From contig JAJDAN010000048.1 in assembly GCA_029261855.1 (NCBI GenBank), positions 62,001 through 126,000 on the forward strand: DNA of 64,000 nt. The letters are read 5' to 3'. The position numbers and the translations under genes were made by a program. Shown one piece after another: positions 50,384-61,100 of the stretch. Numbering within the stretch: the first letter of the stretch is position 1; each line of letters begins with the position of its first letter. The notes below the pieces were generated by a model. That model had not been told where the DNA came from and searched no databases. It saw only the letters and a list, made by a program, of their open reading frames with translations. Source of the DNA: Deltaproteobacteria bacterium (GTDB taxonomy: Bacteria > Myxococcota_A > UBA9160 > UBA4427).

Positions 50384-50833
50384 ATGGAATACCGAACCCC
50401 GTCCCGCCGCCTTCAGGTCCTGGCGACTCTCTTTGGAATCGTTGCCTTCGTTCTCGTCCAGCCCGCATTCGCTGCCCCCGTCGAACCCACCGCGTCGCCG
50501 GTTTCGTCGTTGGCGGTTCCTGCAATCACCGTTACGGAGCAGGGCCTTGCACCCAACGACGCGGTGACTGGCAACGGACACGCCTTTGTTCTGGAGAGCG
50601 GCGTTTCGTCCCTGGTGGTCGTCTCATTCGCGCTCCAAGCCGGTCAGCGTGTGGCGTGTGCCGCACCGGGGCGCACACCGAGATTGGCGCGCGTGTTCGC
50701 ACTGACCCCGGGCGCCACGCTCGTCTGTCACGCGATGCCCGGACGCTACGCGTTCACCGCCAACCACCCGTTGCAATTGGCCTCAGGTGATGTCGCCTCG
50801 AGTCGGGTCAGCGGTTGGATCGAAATTTCCTGA
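50384..50833 (+). CDS. Small exported protein of unknown function
   Basis: A 149-residue protein; ATG 50384 with AGGAG upstream. A signal peptide (VLATLFGIVAFVLVQPAFAA) precedes a beta-rich domain with two cysteines (VACAAPG and LVCHAMPG) that could pair. The LVCHAMPGRYAF loop superficially resembles a cupredoxin copper loop but lacks the full ligand set. Its codon use is less GC-biased than its neighbours. It lies in front of the DUF1302 gene, separated by 262 bp that hold that gene's promoter. Confidence 0.62.
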   Translation: MEYRTPSRRLQVLATLFGIVAFVLVQPAFAAPVEPTASPVSSLAVPAITVTEQGLAPNDAVTGNGHAFVLESGVSSLVVVSFALQAGQRVACAAPGRTPRLARVFALTPGATLVCHAMPGRYAFTANHPLQLASGDVASSRVSGWIEIS

Positions 50834-51095
50834 CACCGCGGTACTTCCCATCGGCGGTTAGGCGTGGGTCTGAATCGCCACGTAGCGTACACGCTTCGAT
50901 CGGCTCCCATTGGAGACGCCAGAAGTGGCCGCGACCCGTCCGGTGTCGCGGTCGCGGCTCATACTGGAGTCGCAACAAGACGGATAATTGCTTGTTCTCC
51001 AAGCCATCTCGTGAAATGATGGTCGATATCGGTGCGCATGGATCAGCGCACTGTCCGTCGGACCGCCAGTCGCCAGTGGTAAGGAGAACGCCGCA

Positions 51096-53615
51096 ATGCG
51101 TTTCGTCTCGCTTGGCAAGTCACGGTCGTTTGGATGCATCGTCGCCGTCGCGCTCGGGCTGTTCCTGGGAGGTTCGTCGGTACGGGCTGAATCAATGGGG
51201 GACTGGTTCAGCGAGAACTTCGAAACCCACGGCTTCGTGCGTTCGAACGTCTACTTCCGGAGCCCGAACTTCGAGAACCAGGTGCAGACGACGAGCTGGC
51301 GCAACGAGCTGAACCTCGAGTCCAGTCTGCGCCTGTACGACCAGGGCGATCTCAGCGTCGGCATGTTCAGTGTGTTGCGGCCGACGTATGACGCCATCTA
51401 CGAGGTCCAGGGAGATCTCTACGGCGCGCACCTGCAGGGTGGTGACTTCGGCACGGCGCCCGCGTACCCGGACGATCCGGTCGCCGGCGCGGGTTTCGCG
51501 CCGCCCGGGAGTTTGCGTTCCTTCGCGACGGTATCGGCCACCGGCAGGGGTGGCGAAGCGACCTGTGCCGCGGCTGGCCTGCCGCAAGAGTGCTTTGGCG
51601 CCCGCATCAGCGGTGAGGTCACATACATCAACTCGGACACCGGGACGCTCTTCAGCGGCAAGCTCACGCCCGCGGTGTCCATCGACAACGTGGTGTTCTT
51701 CGGCCGTGTAACCGCGCCGATCGTGCCGCGCAGCAGCGGTCAGACCAACATCGGTGGCAACGCGGACGGCAACACCTACCGCGACCTGCAGAACAACTTT
51801 CCGGCGCCCAATGGCGGACTCGCGCCTGGAACGGGTCTCGATGCGTCCCTCAATCTGGCGGAAGCCAACGGCACCACGCTCGACACGGCTCTCAACTCCT
51901 ACCAGGGCGGGATCGGCAGCGCAGGCTCCCTCAAGCGCGGCTCCGTGGACATCAACCGCCGCGAGACCAATCTGGCCTTCGACTGCGTGGACAACGCGCA
52001 TCCCTGGTGCTTCGTGCGCGAGCTCTACATGGAGGTCGACTACAAGAACACCTTCATCCGGGTCGGCAAGCAGCAGATCGTCTGGGGCAAGACCGACGCC
52101 TTCCGGTTGCAGGACAAGATCAATCCCATCGATCTCGGCTACCACAACGTCTTCCCGGACCTCGAGGAGCGCCGCATTCCGCAGCTCGCTCTCGACGTGA
52201 TCCAGAGCTTCGGCGAGGTCGGTCCGCTTCAGGACGTATCCCTCGAGTTCGCCTGGGTGTTCGATCAGTTCATCCCGGACCAGTTCGGTCAGTGCGGTGA
52301 GGCGTACGCGTTCACCGCGGCCTGCGAGGCCCGCGCGGATGCGGGTGGCCACCAGCTCTTCAACTTCTCGCTGGCGCGCGTCGACAAGCGTGACTGGGCG
52401 ATCAAGAACACCGAGCCGGGCATGCGCCTCGAGTTCCGCATCCCCGAGCCCTCGATCGCCTTCTCCCTGTCGACCTTCTACACCTTCCAGGACATTCCGG
52501 TCGCGGAGTTCGAGAACCACTACTCGACCGAGAATCCGAACCCCGCCGTCCTGCTGTTCTTGCAGGGGCTGGCGACGGGCGGAGGACCGGTCGCTGGTAC
52601 GATCGATGCCCTCGCGCAGGCGGGTGTTCCGGCGAACGGCGGGCCCTTCGCCTATAGCGGCGGTGTCTGGCTCAGTGGCTTCGACCCCTATCTGCACAGC
52701 ACCGCCCAGACAGTGATCGGCAACGACCCGGGCGCCCAGAGCGGCCGGGCACCGATGGGATCCCTGCAGGCCGCCAACGAGGATCTGCAGAATGCCTGGT
52801 TCGCCCTGTGGAACCTCGTGCCGACGGCCGGTGGTGGCTGCGCCGATGCCGGCGCCCCGGGCAACATCTCCGTCGCCCAGTGCGGTGGCGCCATTTCGAT
52901 CTTCGGCCTGCCCTGGTCCGCCAGCGAAGCGACGCTGAAGTATCCGCGCATCTGGACGCTCGGCGGCTCCGCCGACTACCAGATCCCGGGCATCGATACG
53001 GTGCTGCGCGTCGAGATGGCCTTCGACTTCGACACTTCGATCCAGGACACGTCGAAGCGCAATGGCATCTCGAAGAGCACGGTCTTCCAGATGGCGGTTG
53101 GCCTCGACCGGTCGACCTTCATCCCGTTCCTGAACTCGAAGCGCACGGCGTTCCTGTCGGCGCAGACCTTCCTGGCGCACATCATGGATTACCGGGAAAA
53201 GGGCTCTGGCGAGATGGTCCCGGACGAAACCCAGGTCATCTCGACGGTGTTCATGCAGAACTACTGGCGCAACGACTCGATCACCTTGACGAGCTTCGCG
53301 GCGGTGGACTGGCGCTCTCAGGCCGTCATCATCGGGCCGTCCCTGCGGTACACCTACAACGAGCACCTGTTGTTCGACGTCGGGTTCAACATGCTGTGGG
53401 GCAGCAATCGCAAGCAGAACATCCGCGACGTCTGCTCGAACCAGACCCTGAGTTGCATCACCGACCCGACCAGCTGGCAGGATGGCAACTGGCAGACCCT
53501 GAACGCGGGTCTCGAGCAGCAGTCCGCGTCTCCCTTCTTTGGCAAGGAATCCTTCGCCGACCGCTTCATGCGGGACCGCGACGAGTTCTGGATGGGCGTC
53601 ACCTATCAGTTCTAG
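51096..53615 (+). CDS. DUF1302 family outer membrane protein
   Basis: An 839-residue protein with a good ribosome site (TAAGGAGAACG). A signal peptide (FGCIVAVALGLFLGGSSVRAE) is followed by beta-strand-rich sequence throughout, with family motifs FETHGFVRSNVYFRSPN, LREFYMEVDYKNTFIRVGKQQIVWGKTD-like text (here RELYMEVDYKNTFIRVGKQ) and LQDKINPIDLGYHNVF. It ends in a Phe after FWMGVTYQ, as barrels do. DUF1302 proteins accompany DUF1329 and RND exporters in organisms degrading steroids, terpenes and hydrocarbons, and probably form the outer membrane passage. Confidence 0.92.
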   Translation: MRFVSLGKSRSFGCIVAVALGLFLGGSSVRAESMGDWFSENFETHGFVRSNVYFRSPNFENQVQTTSWRNELNLESSLRLYDQGDLSVGMFSVLRPTYDAIYEVQGDLYGAHLQGGDFGTAPAYPDDPVAGAGFAPPGSLRSFATVSATGRGGEATCAAAGLPQECFGARISGEVTYINSDTGTLFSGKLTPAVSIDNVVFFGRVTAPIVPRSSGQTNIGGNADGNTYRDLQNNFPAPNGGLAPGTGLDASLNLAEANGTTLDTALNSYQGGIGSAGSLKRGSVDINRRETNLAFDCVDNAHPWCFVRELYMEVDYKNTFIRVGKQQIVWGKTDAFRLQDKINPIDLGYHNVFPDLEERRIPQLALDVIQSFGEVGPLQDVSLEFAWVFDQFIPDQFGQCGEAYAFTAACEARADAGGHQLFNFSLARVDKRDWAIKNTEPGMRLEFRIPEPSIAFSLSTFYTFQDIPVAEFENHYSTENPNPAVLLFLQGLATGGGPVAGTIDALAQAGVPANGGPFAYSGGVWLSGFDPYLHSTAQTVIGNDPGAQSGRAPMGSLQAANEDLQNAWFALWNLVPTAGGGCADAGAPGNISVAQCGGAISIFGLPWSASEATLKYPRIWTLGGSADYQIPGIDTVLRVEMAFDFDTSIQDTSKRNGISKSTVFQMAVGLDRSTFIPFLNSKRTAFLSAQTFLAHIMDYREKGSGEMVPDETQVISTVFMQNYWRNDSITLTSFAAVDWRSQAVIIGPSLRYTYNEHLLFDVGFNMLWGSNRKQNIRDVCSNQTLSCITDPTSWQDGNWQTLNAGLEQQSASPFFGKESFADRFMRDRDEFWMGVTYQF

Positions 53616-53690
53616 GGCCAGTTCCAGGGGCCGGTTCCAGGGCGAGCCCTCTGAACGTCTGATGATTTGATCGAGGAGCCACGCGCGCGA

Positions 53691-54818
53691 ATGGGTATCG
53701 GGGTCCGGCGGCTGCCGCTTCGGTTGATGGGGGCTGGTCCGCTGCCCCTGATGCTTGCTCTGTCGCTGCCTGGCTTCCTGGGGTGCGCGAGCGATTCCCC
53801 CAGTGAGCCCACCGTGATCTCGTCCATGGACGAGGAGGTGCGCTTCGAAGAGCCCAAGGAACGCGCTCCGGTCCCGACCGCCGGCCCGGTCCGGCTGCCG
53901 TACAAGGGCCCGAGCAAGGGCGGCGACGCCTACCGCATCGTCCTCGAGATCAGCGGCGACTGGTATGTGTCCGACCCCGGTGAGCCCGCCGACAAGCCCC
54001 CGCTGTCTGAATCCCACCTCCTCGAGCTCGAGTACCGGGAGATCCCCACCGAGGGGACGGGAGATGGCCGCGACGCCTACCTGTTGGGCCTCGACGCGAT
54101 CCACTACGAGCTGTTGCAGCAGAACCCGTCGGCGCAGCGGGAGATCGAGCTGGGAGAGGACCGTATCCGGGTTCACGCCGATGGCAACGAGGTCATGGAC
54201 CTGCGCGGCGCGCAGCCGAAAGAAGACCTGACGCCCCAGAAGCTGCTCGGCCGGATCTTCGGCGTGCTCGTCCACGACGAGTTCGGCAATCCCCTCGCGA
54301 TCGCGCCTCGCGGTGTGCCGGTGGCGCGCGACTTCATCTCACCTCTCTACGTGAAGGAAGCGATCGGCTACTCGCGCTTCTCGCTACCCCAGGTGGAGAT
54401 CAGCCCCGGTGCCCACTGGCGCGCACGTCGCTTCCCCGCGAGCCGTGCGGGTGCACTGGGCTTCAGCATGGACGTCCAGTACTCACTGGCGGGCTACGAG
54501 GTGATCGACGGCGTTCGCTGCGCGCTCATCCTGATGCGCGCGAACGCTGACGGCGAGAACGTCAAGAGTGCGACCGGCCTAGAGTTCGACCGGGTTCTCG
54601 CGAAGATGACGGGCACCGCCTGGGTCGAACTCGAGACCTCACGCGTCCGTCGGTTGGTGCTCGAGGACGAGGTACGCGTGGCCTTGCATCGCGGCAAGGA
54701 GCCGTTGGTTCAGAGCAGCAGAATGCGTCACGCCACCCGCATGCTGCTCGAGCTGCGCGACCCGGATGTCACGCCGGAGAGGTGGGCGGACGGCAGCGAA
54801 CGCTTCGGAAAGCGCTGA
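53691..54818 (+). CDS. Hypothetical lipoprotein in the DUF1302 cluster
   Basis: A 375-residue protein; ATG 53691 with GAGGAG 12 bp before, while a TTG at 53667 is a weaker choice. Signal with lipobox PGFLGC. The mature part begins with a Pro/Glu linker and then a beta-sheet domain (YRIVLEISGDWYVSD, HLLELEYREIPTEG, IHYELLQQNPSAQREIELGED) that repeats in design around residues 225-340 (FSMDVQYSLAGYEVIDGVRCALILM). It could be a periplasmic chaperone-like carrier in the transport machine, but no family was recognised. Confidence 0.75.
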   Translation: MGIGVRRLPLRLMGAGPLPLMLALSLPGFLGCASDSPSEPTVISSMDEEVRFEEPKERAPVPTAGPVRLPYKGPSKGGDAYRIVLEISGDWYVSDPGEPADKPPLSESHLLELEYREIPTEGTGDGRDAYLLGLDAIHYELLQQNPSAQREIELGEDRIRVHADGNEVMDLRGAQPKEDLTPQKLLGRIFGVLVHDEFGNPLAIAPRGVPVARDFISPLYVKEAIGYSRFSLPQVEISPGAHWRARRFPASRAGALGFSMDVQYSLAGYEVIDGVRCALILMRANADGENVKSATGLEFDRVLAKMTGTAWVELETSRVRRLVLEDEVRVALHRGKEPLVQSSRMRHATRMLLELRDPDVTPERWADGSERFGKR

Positions 54819-54860
54819 GCCTTTCCCGCTCGGCGCTGGCTCGGCCCTCGCTGCTGCGGC

Positions 54861-55229
54861 TCAGTCCCGAGGTGCCGGCCCTTCCTGGATGCGCTCCCCG
54901 ATGCGTCCGCCCGCGAGTCCGCACAGCAATCCGAACGCCAGGGCAACGGGGACGGTGACGTAGAAGCCGTCTCCGAAGTGCAGCAGTCGGACTGCCAGAC
55001 CCACGGTGCCCAGTGCCGCGAGCACGCTCGCGAAGCCGGCTTCCCAGAGCGTGTAGCCCGGGGACATCCAGCCGATCACGCCGCCGCCGATCAGGAAGGC
55101 GACGGTCGTCGCGAACAGGAAGACGCCGAGCGAGGCCACGTCCTGGCCGAACGCGGCGAGGGTCGCACCGATCAGGGTCTCCAGACCGAGGACGATGAGT
55201 GCTCCGACGAGCACCCATCGCCACTCCAT
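54861..55229 (-). CDS. Small four-helix membrane protein
   Basis: A 122-residue protein read from ATG 55229 (TGGAG upstream). Four hydrophobic stretches: VLVGALIVLGLETLIGATLAAF, LGVFLFATTVAFLIGGGVIGW, FASVLAALGTVGLAVRLLHF and VTVPVALAFGLLCGLAGG. Short loops contain conserved-looking glycines. No family was recognised; it is convergent with the lipoprotein gene and follows the DUF1329 gene on the minus strand. Confidence 0.72.
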   Translation of the reverse strand: MEWRWVLVGALIVLGLETLIGATLAAFGQDVASLGVFLFATTVAFLIGGGVIGWMSPGYTLWEAGFASVLAALGTVGLAVRLLHFGDGFYVTVPVALAFGLLCGLAGGRIGERIQEGPAPRD

Positions 55230-55266
55230 CCGGTCTCCAGAATAGATGTCCTGTCGTCGCGCGATG

Positions 55267-56637
55267 TCAGCGCCCCTGCCGCTTGAGCTTGGTCGTGTCG
55301 TAGTACTTCCGGCTCTCGGCAACACTGAACTCGCCCGCGTTCGCGTTGTCGAACTGGATCGTGTGCGAGTTGTCGTTCTGGACGTTGACGATCAGGATGT
55401 GCGCGTAGTTGTTGACGAACTTGCCCTCGTTGGCGGGGCTGTTCGTGTCTTCGCTCCACTTGAAGATGCTGTTGATGATCCGGTACGGCTTGCCGGCCCG
55501 GTCGTACATCAGCGAATACAGCGGCATCAACGTTTCCTTGTCGTACCAGATCTTCTTGCGGCTGTACGGGTGTCCCTTCTGGCGCGGGACGTCGTCGAGC
55601 TGGAAGACCTGCCGCTTCTGGTAGGACTCACCGTCGAAGGCGAGGGCGCCGTAGGGACCGAAGCTGCAGTGGAACCACTGCTCTTCATCGCCGAGCTCGG
55701 TCATTCCCGTGGTCAGGACTGCTTCTTCCGGGCCCATGATCGAGGGGAAGCAGGTGCGCTTGGAGTTCAGCGCTGCCAGCTTGACCGACTCTCCCTGGAA
55801 CTCCCACTGGTGGTCCCAGACGTACCCGGCGAAGATGTAGAAGTCCTCGAGGGTGAACTCGGTGCCGAGCAGGGAGTCGGACTTCTGGGTTGCTGCGATG
55901 CGCCGAACGCGCCGCAGAGCCGGGATGTAGGCCCAGGTGTCGTCTTCCTTCTCCGTGACGTAGCGGTACAGAAGGAACATGGTTCCGCGCAGATCGAAGG
56001 GCGTCTTCACGTCGAAGAACTCCGCCCACTCGACCTCGGTGTCGTCCTGCAGCTTCGTGGTCTCGGGCAGCAGGTCCGCGCGGTGACTGAAGTAGGTGCG
56101 CCGATATTCGCCCTGGGCGAGTCGCCACATCTCCTTTCCGCTGTTGCGCATGTTGCTGCTGCCCCAGTGCGGAAGATTCAGTCCCGATCCACCCTGCCAG
56201 CGGTAGTTGATGTTCCAGGCCAGCTTGAGGGCGAACTGCGGATCATCGGGCTTGAGATCGCAGGCGTGATTCGTGGCTTCCTTCGCCCACTCGGAATACG
56301 GGAAGGGCTGCCCCGCCGTGTAGTTGGTGATGACCCCCTTGTCGTTGAGCGATGCCTGGCACGCGTACTTGACCGTCGCTTCGAGGTACTTCGGATGGAC
56401 CGGGTACTTCTCAACCTCCACGATATCCATCTCGAGATCCGGGAAGCTCTCCGCAACGAACGGATACAGCTCATCCGGGATGAGGCCCTTTACCTTCTCC
56501 TTGTTCTGGGCCGTGATCTTGTCGCCGGGAGCCACGTCGCCCCAGGCCGCGCCGGAAGAGACGATCATTCCGGCTGAGATCAACGCGGAGACGGCGACGG
56601 CTACGCACCGACGGTTCAGACGAAGGCTCGAGTACAT
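55267..56637 (-). CDS. DUF1329 family exported protein
   Basis: A 456-residue protein; ATG 56637 with GAGAGGAG upstream. Signal peptide CVAVAVSALISAGMIVSSGAAWGD. Family features are the start APGDKITAQNKEKVKGLIPDELYP, the central EEFFDVKTPFDLRG-like strand (here AEFFDVKTPFDLRGTMFLLYRY) and WAYIPALRRVRRIAATQKSDSLLGTEFTLEDFY. DUF1329 is thought to have a LolA/LolB-like fold and to carry lipids or lipid-like substrates through the periplasm. Usually paired with DUF1302 proteins, as here. Divergent from the YCF48 gene. Confidence 0.93.
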   Translation of the reverse strand: MYSSLRLNRRCVAVAVSALISAGMIVSSGAAWGDVAPGDKITAQNKEKVKGLIPDELYPFVAESFPDLEMDIVEVEKYPVHPKYLEATVKYACQASLNDKGVITNYTAGQPFPYSEWAKEATNHACDLKPDDPQFALKLAWNINYRWQGGSGLNLPHWGSSNMRNSGKEMWRLAQGEYRRTYFSHRADLLPETTKLQDDTEVEWAEFFDVKTPFDLRGTMFLLYRYVTEKEDDTWAYIPALRRVRRIAATQKSDSLLGTEFTLEDFYIFAGYVWDHQWEFQGESVKLAALNSKRTCFPSIMGPEEAVLTTGMTELGDEEQWFHCSFGPYGALAFDGESYQKRQVFQLDDVPRQKGHPYSRKKIWYDKETLMPLYSLMYDRAGKPYRIINSIFKWSEDTNSPANEGKFVNNYAHILIVNVQNDNSHTIQFDNANAGEFSVAESRKYYDTTKLKRQGR

Positions 56638-56837
56638 GGACGCTCCTCTCATCAGCTTGCGGACGATTCTCGTGATTGACGCGGTACCAGCATGCGTGTG
56701 AGTATACGACGGAACGGGGGCAGTTCGTCTCACTGATCTCACGAGGTTGCACAGTCTCTTGCCGGGTGACACCCGCCCGGCAAGAGATCGACAGCGTGGG
56801 GATGGAGAATGCCCCCCACCCTTGGACGGGAGGGGAC

Positions 56838-57980
56838 ATGGCGCTGGCACGGGTCCGGAACGTCCTGCGAGTGTGGTGGTTGCTCCCCGCTTTGGGCCTC
56901 GCTCTCGCCGCGGCGACGACGCAGGGGGCTCTGGAGTTCGAGCCCGCGGATCCTGCGGCCTGGCAGCTCCCGCGGAGCGACCTGTACGGCGTAGCTGCGG
57001 CGGGGGACCTGGTACTGGCTGTCGGATACTGGGGAACGGTCCTGCGGTCCGTCGACGGGGGACAGATCTGGTCGCATCAGCCGACACCGACCGATCGAAC
57101 CCTCTATGCGGTGTCGCTAGGCGATGAGAGCCGCGGCTGGGCCGTGGGGGCGGGAGGAACGCTCCTCCAGACCACCGACGGCGGCGTCAGCTGGCACAAG
57201 CTCGAAGTGGAGCTGCCCGCGACCGAGTTCGACGACGCCCGGCCCCTGGATACGCCGCTCTTCGACGTGTCGGCCATCTCCCCCTACGAAGCGTGGGCGG
57301 TGGGTGATTTCGGGACCATTCTGCACACCCGGGACGGGTCACAATGGGAGGTCGTTGTCATTCCTCCCGAGGCCTTCGGTGACGAGAACATTCCGGACCG
57401 CATCCTCAACGCGGTCCACTTCCGCGATCGCGATCACGGCTGGATCGTCGGCGAGTTCGGGACGACGCTCCGAACGTCCGATGGCGGAGCGACCTGGACG
57501 GGTGAACGGAGCTTCACCGGTGCCGTCGAGGACGTGTACCTGATGGATCTCGCGGCCGCCGGAGATCAGGCGGTCGCCGGTGGCACCGGCGGCGTCGTGA
57601 TCGAGACCGCCGACGGAGGTCTCACCTGGGACTCCGCGAGGCTGCCGACCACCGCGGGCCTCTTCGGCGCGGCCTGGCAGAACGGATCCGTGTTGCTCGT
57701 CGGCGATCGCGGCGTGATGTTCCGCAGCGATGACGGCGGTGCGACGTGGAAGACGCCGAAAGCTCCTCGTCTGTTCAACTGGTTCCGAGCCGCTGCCTTT
57801 GGCAGCGATGGTCAGGCCTATGTGGTCGGGCAGAACGGGATCATCTTGCGGTCCGTGGACTCGGGCGCGTCGTGGGCGCAGTCCGCCGGCGGTGAGCCTC
57901 CCCCACTCGATGGTGTGTCGTCGCCTGGCGCCTCCTCCAGTCCTCCGGCGGCCGAGCCGGAGGCAAGGCCGGAGCACTGA
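56838..57980 (+). CDS. YCF48-type beta-propeller exported protein
   Basis: A 380-residue protein; ATG 56838 with GGGAGGGG just before. Signal peptide VWWLLPALGLALAAATTQGA. Seven or so blades of the sialidase/HCF136 type follow with the signature G(T/I)(V/L)LRS(V/T)DGGxxW, for example GTVLRSVDGGQIW, GTLLQTTDGGVSW, GTTLRTSDGGATW and GVMFRSDDGGATW. The C-terminal tail is Ser/Pro-rich. Such proteins commonly sit beside MMPL exporters together with DUF1302 and DUF1329, where they may bridge periplasmic parts. Its gene is 150 bp upstream of the exporter gene. Confidence 0.92.
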   Translation: MALARVRNVLRVWWLLPALGLALAAATTQGALEFEPADPAAWQLPRSDLYGVAAAGDLVLAVGYWGTVLRSVDGGQIWSHQPTPTDRTLYAVSLGDESRGWAVGAGGTLLQTTDGGVSWHKLEVELPATEFDDARPLDTPLFDVSAISPYEAWAVGDFGTILHTRDGSQWEVVVIPPEAFGDENIPDRILNAVHFRDRDHGWIVGEFGTTLRTSDGGATWTGERSFTGAVEDVYLMDLAAAGDQAVAGGTGGVVIETADGGLTWDSARLPTTAGLFGAAWQNGSVLLVGDRGVMFRSDDGGATWKTPKAPRLFNWFRAAAFGSDGQAYVVGQNGIILRSVDSGASWAQSAGGEPPPLDGVSSPGASSSPPAAEPEARPEH

Positions 57981-58013
57981 CTCTCGACCGCGCACCCAGG
58001 AGGCCGATCCCGG

Positions 58014-58057
58014 TTTCGGCTTCCGTCGCAAGCGGAGCCGTCGGGCTCCGTGCGCTA
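58014..58057. repeat. Dispersed hairpin element, copy 2
   Basis: TTCGGCTTCCGTCGCAAGCG, then a stem CGGAGCC-GTCG-GGCTCCG (58033-58050) and GTGCGCTAG. It matches the element at 38768-38810 in its first 16 bases and its end, while the stem bases differ by compensating changes. It lies in the 150 bp between the YCF48 and RND genes and may modulate read-through from one to the other. Confidence 0.68.
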
Positions 58058-58130
58058 GCCATCGGCTCGCGTCGGTCGCGGCCCCGCGCCGTTGAGCCGT
58101 TTCGAGCACCGCCAAGCATAGAGGGTACGA

Positions 58131-61100
58131 ATGGATGAATTGAGCCTCCGGTTCTCGCGCTTCTTCATCCGGCATCGAAGGATCAACATCATCCTGATCG
58201 GTGCTGCGACCGCGTACTTCGGTTACGAGGCGCTGCAGCTCCAGGTCTTCAGCCAGTTCATCGACCTGCTCCCGCGGAACCACCCGTACATCCAGGTCTA
58301 CGAGAACTACAACCGTCAGTTCGGCAGCGCCAACATCGTGACGGCTGCCATCGTCGCGCAGGATGGCTCGATCTACGACGAGGACGTTCTCGAGAAGATC
58401 TACGGCTTCACGGACCAGATCGACAAGCTCGACGGCGTCGATCACGGCCAGGTGTCTTCGATCACGAGCATCGGCATCCGCAACCAGGAGGTCGATCGGG
58501 AAGGGGTCCTGCGGTCCCAGCAGATCGTGGGAGAGGAAGCCCTGGCCCTGCTGGAGGCGCAGTTCTTCACGCGCCGGGCCGTCCGACGCGCACTGGATGG
58601 CGGAGCGCCGGCGTTCGCAAGCCTGCGCGACTTCGAGGCCGCGGTCAGCGACCGCAAGGCCGAGTTGGTGGTCACACTCTCCGATTCCGCCGCACTGCGT
58701 CTCGAGAAGATGGAAGATCGCGAGCAAGCGGCGTCGATCCAGGCGCTGCGCGAGGAGGCGGCCGAGCTCGAGTTCCTGGCGCTTCGCCTCGGCGAGCTGC
58801 CCGACGGCTACACGCTCGACGGGGACCAGCTGACAGGACCCGAAGGCACCCTGGTCCCGAAGGCAAAGATCAAGTCGCTGCCCGACCGCATCCACCAGAA
58901 CAAGCAGGTCTACGGCCGCCTCGTCTCCCTCGATGACACCGCGGCGCTGGTGACCGCGGGCTTCCTCGAAGGACGGCTCGACTACGAGCAGATATTCAAT
59001 CGCATCTACGAACTGAAGACCGAGCTCGAGTCGGACGGCAAGGTCGTCGTTCATCTCACCGGCCAGCCCATCCTGATCGGATGGACCTTCTTCTATGCAG
59101 TCGAGATCATCCTGATCCTGCTGCTGAGCCTCGGCATCCTCGTCGTGCTGCTGGGGATCTACTTCCGGCATTGGTACGGCATCGTGATGCCCCTCTCGGG
59201 CGCCATCGTTTCGGCCATCTGGGGGCTCGGGTTCATCTCGATCATGGGGTATCAGCTCGAGCCACTGGTGCTCGTGATCCCGATGCTCATTACCGCGCGA
59301 GCGGTGTCGCACTCGGTCCAGTTCGTCGAGCGCTTCTACGAGGAATACGAGCGCCTCGAAAACAAGGAGGAGGCCGTCATCTCGTCGATGGCCGAGCTGC
59401 TGCTCCCCGGCACCCTGGCCATCGTGACCGACGCGTTCGGAATCCTGGTGATCGGTGTTTCGTCCATCGCGCTGATGAAGAAGGTCGCGATCTTCGGCGC
59501 CTTCTGGGCGCTCTCCATTGCGGTGACCGAGATGCTGCTGAACCGGCTGCTGATCGTGTACTTCCCGGCGCCGAAGAACTTCAAGCACTACACGCCCCCG
59601 GCGGTGAAGACCTTCTTGAAGGCGACCGCGCGCGTCGCGACCGGCGAGCGGTCGGCCCGCATCATCCTGGTCATCTGGCTGGTCGTCGTCGTGTCCAGCT
59701 TCTTCGCGGCCTACCAGGTCGAGGTGGGCGAGTCCCGTCCCGGCACGCCGATCCTGTGGGACGACAGCGAGTTCAATCAGTCCGCGCGGGTCATCAGCAG
59801 CAAGTTCTTCGGTGCCGACGACTTCATGGTGATCGTCGAAACCGAGCAGGCCGTCGGGATCCACCGGCCCGAGGTGATGCGCGAGATCGAGGCCTTCCAG
59901 CGCTACATGGAGCAGGACCCGAAGGTCGGTGGCTCGATCTCCATCGTGGACTTCCTCAAGGCCATCAACCGCACCTTCCACAACGGGGATCCACGCTGGT
60001 TCCGGGTTCCCGCCACCGATCAGGAGATCGGCGGCCTGCTCTATCTCTACGAGGCGGGCTCGCCGGACCCGCGCATCCTGAATCCCTATCGCGACCAGGA
60101 GGCCCGGAACGCCGCGGTCCGCATCTTCTACGGCGATCACCAGGGAGAGACGATTCGGCAGGCGGTCGCGCGGGCCGAGGAGTACATCGAGAAGAACCCG
60201 ACCGGCAACGTCTCGATCCGCCTCGCCACAGACCGCAAGGGCTTCGTCGGCGAGGTCCTGAAACGACTGGGCCCGTTGATTCCGCCCGCGAGCGCCGAGC
60301 TCGAGGTCCAGGTGCGGGACGAGGACGGCACCTATCAACGACAGGAAGTCGTGCTATCCGGCCGGCGCGAGCCGCCGCCCGAGGACTCGGCTCGCTGGAT
60401 CCTCACCTTGCCGCGGATGACGAAGGAGCTGGCGAACGTCCTGAAGGACGCCGGCTACGACAACGTCCAGAAGATTGCGGATGCCGATCTCGAGGAGCTG
60501 GCCGAGCTCGAAGGCTACGACCTGGTGACCGCGTATGCGCTTCAGAACGCGGCCGAGCTCGACCGCCGCCACTACACGGTTCGCGCGGAATGGTCTCGTG
60601 AGAGCGACGGTGGCGAGATCCTCGCCGAGATCCGGCGGCGCGGTCTGTACGAAGCCGACGAGCTCTGGGTCAAGTATCACGGCGGCGCCTGGGAGCGTCG
60701 GAAGTCGAGTCAATGGGCAGAGGGGCCGAGCTACGCCCTGGCGTCCGGCTTGATGGGCGTGCTCGGGGCGAGCAATGACGAGGTCGAAGGCAGCAACAAT
60801 GCGACGTTGATCGCGTCCTTCGCGACCGTGTTCGTGGTCATCCTCATCTCGTACCGTTCGCTCTCCATCGGCCTGCTGCTGGTCATGTCCCTGGGTTCGG
60901 CGGCGCTGGTGTCCCTGGCATTCATGTTCTTCGCCCGGATCGGATTCGACGTGAACACCCTGCCGGTACAGGCGTTGGGGGTGGGAGTCGGGGTCGACTA
61001 CGCGCTGTACATCATGGACCGCGTGGTGCACGAAAGGAAACGCGGGCACAATCTCGAGGAATCCGTATCGATCGCCATCCAGACGACGGGAATGGCGGTC

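Noticed and set aside
51192-54275. 1027-residue minus-strand frame opposite DUF1302 and the lipoprotein gene
   Set aside because: It spans two genes and their junction on the other strand and shows no domain; a GC-driven open frame.
57339-60338. 999-residue minus-strand frame opposite YCF48 and RND genes
   Set aside because: Asp/Glu/Arg-rich low-complexity shadow without motifs, overlapping strongly supported coding regions.
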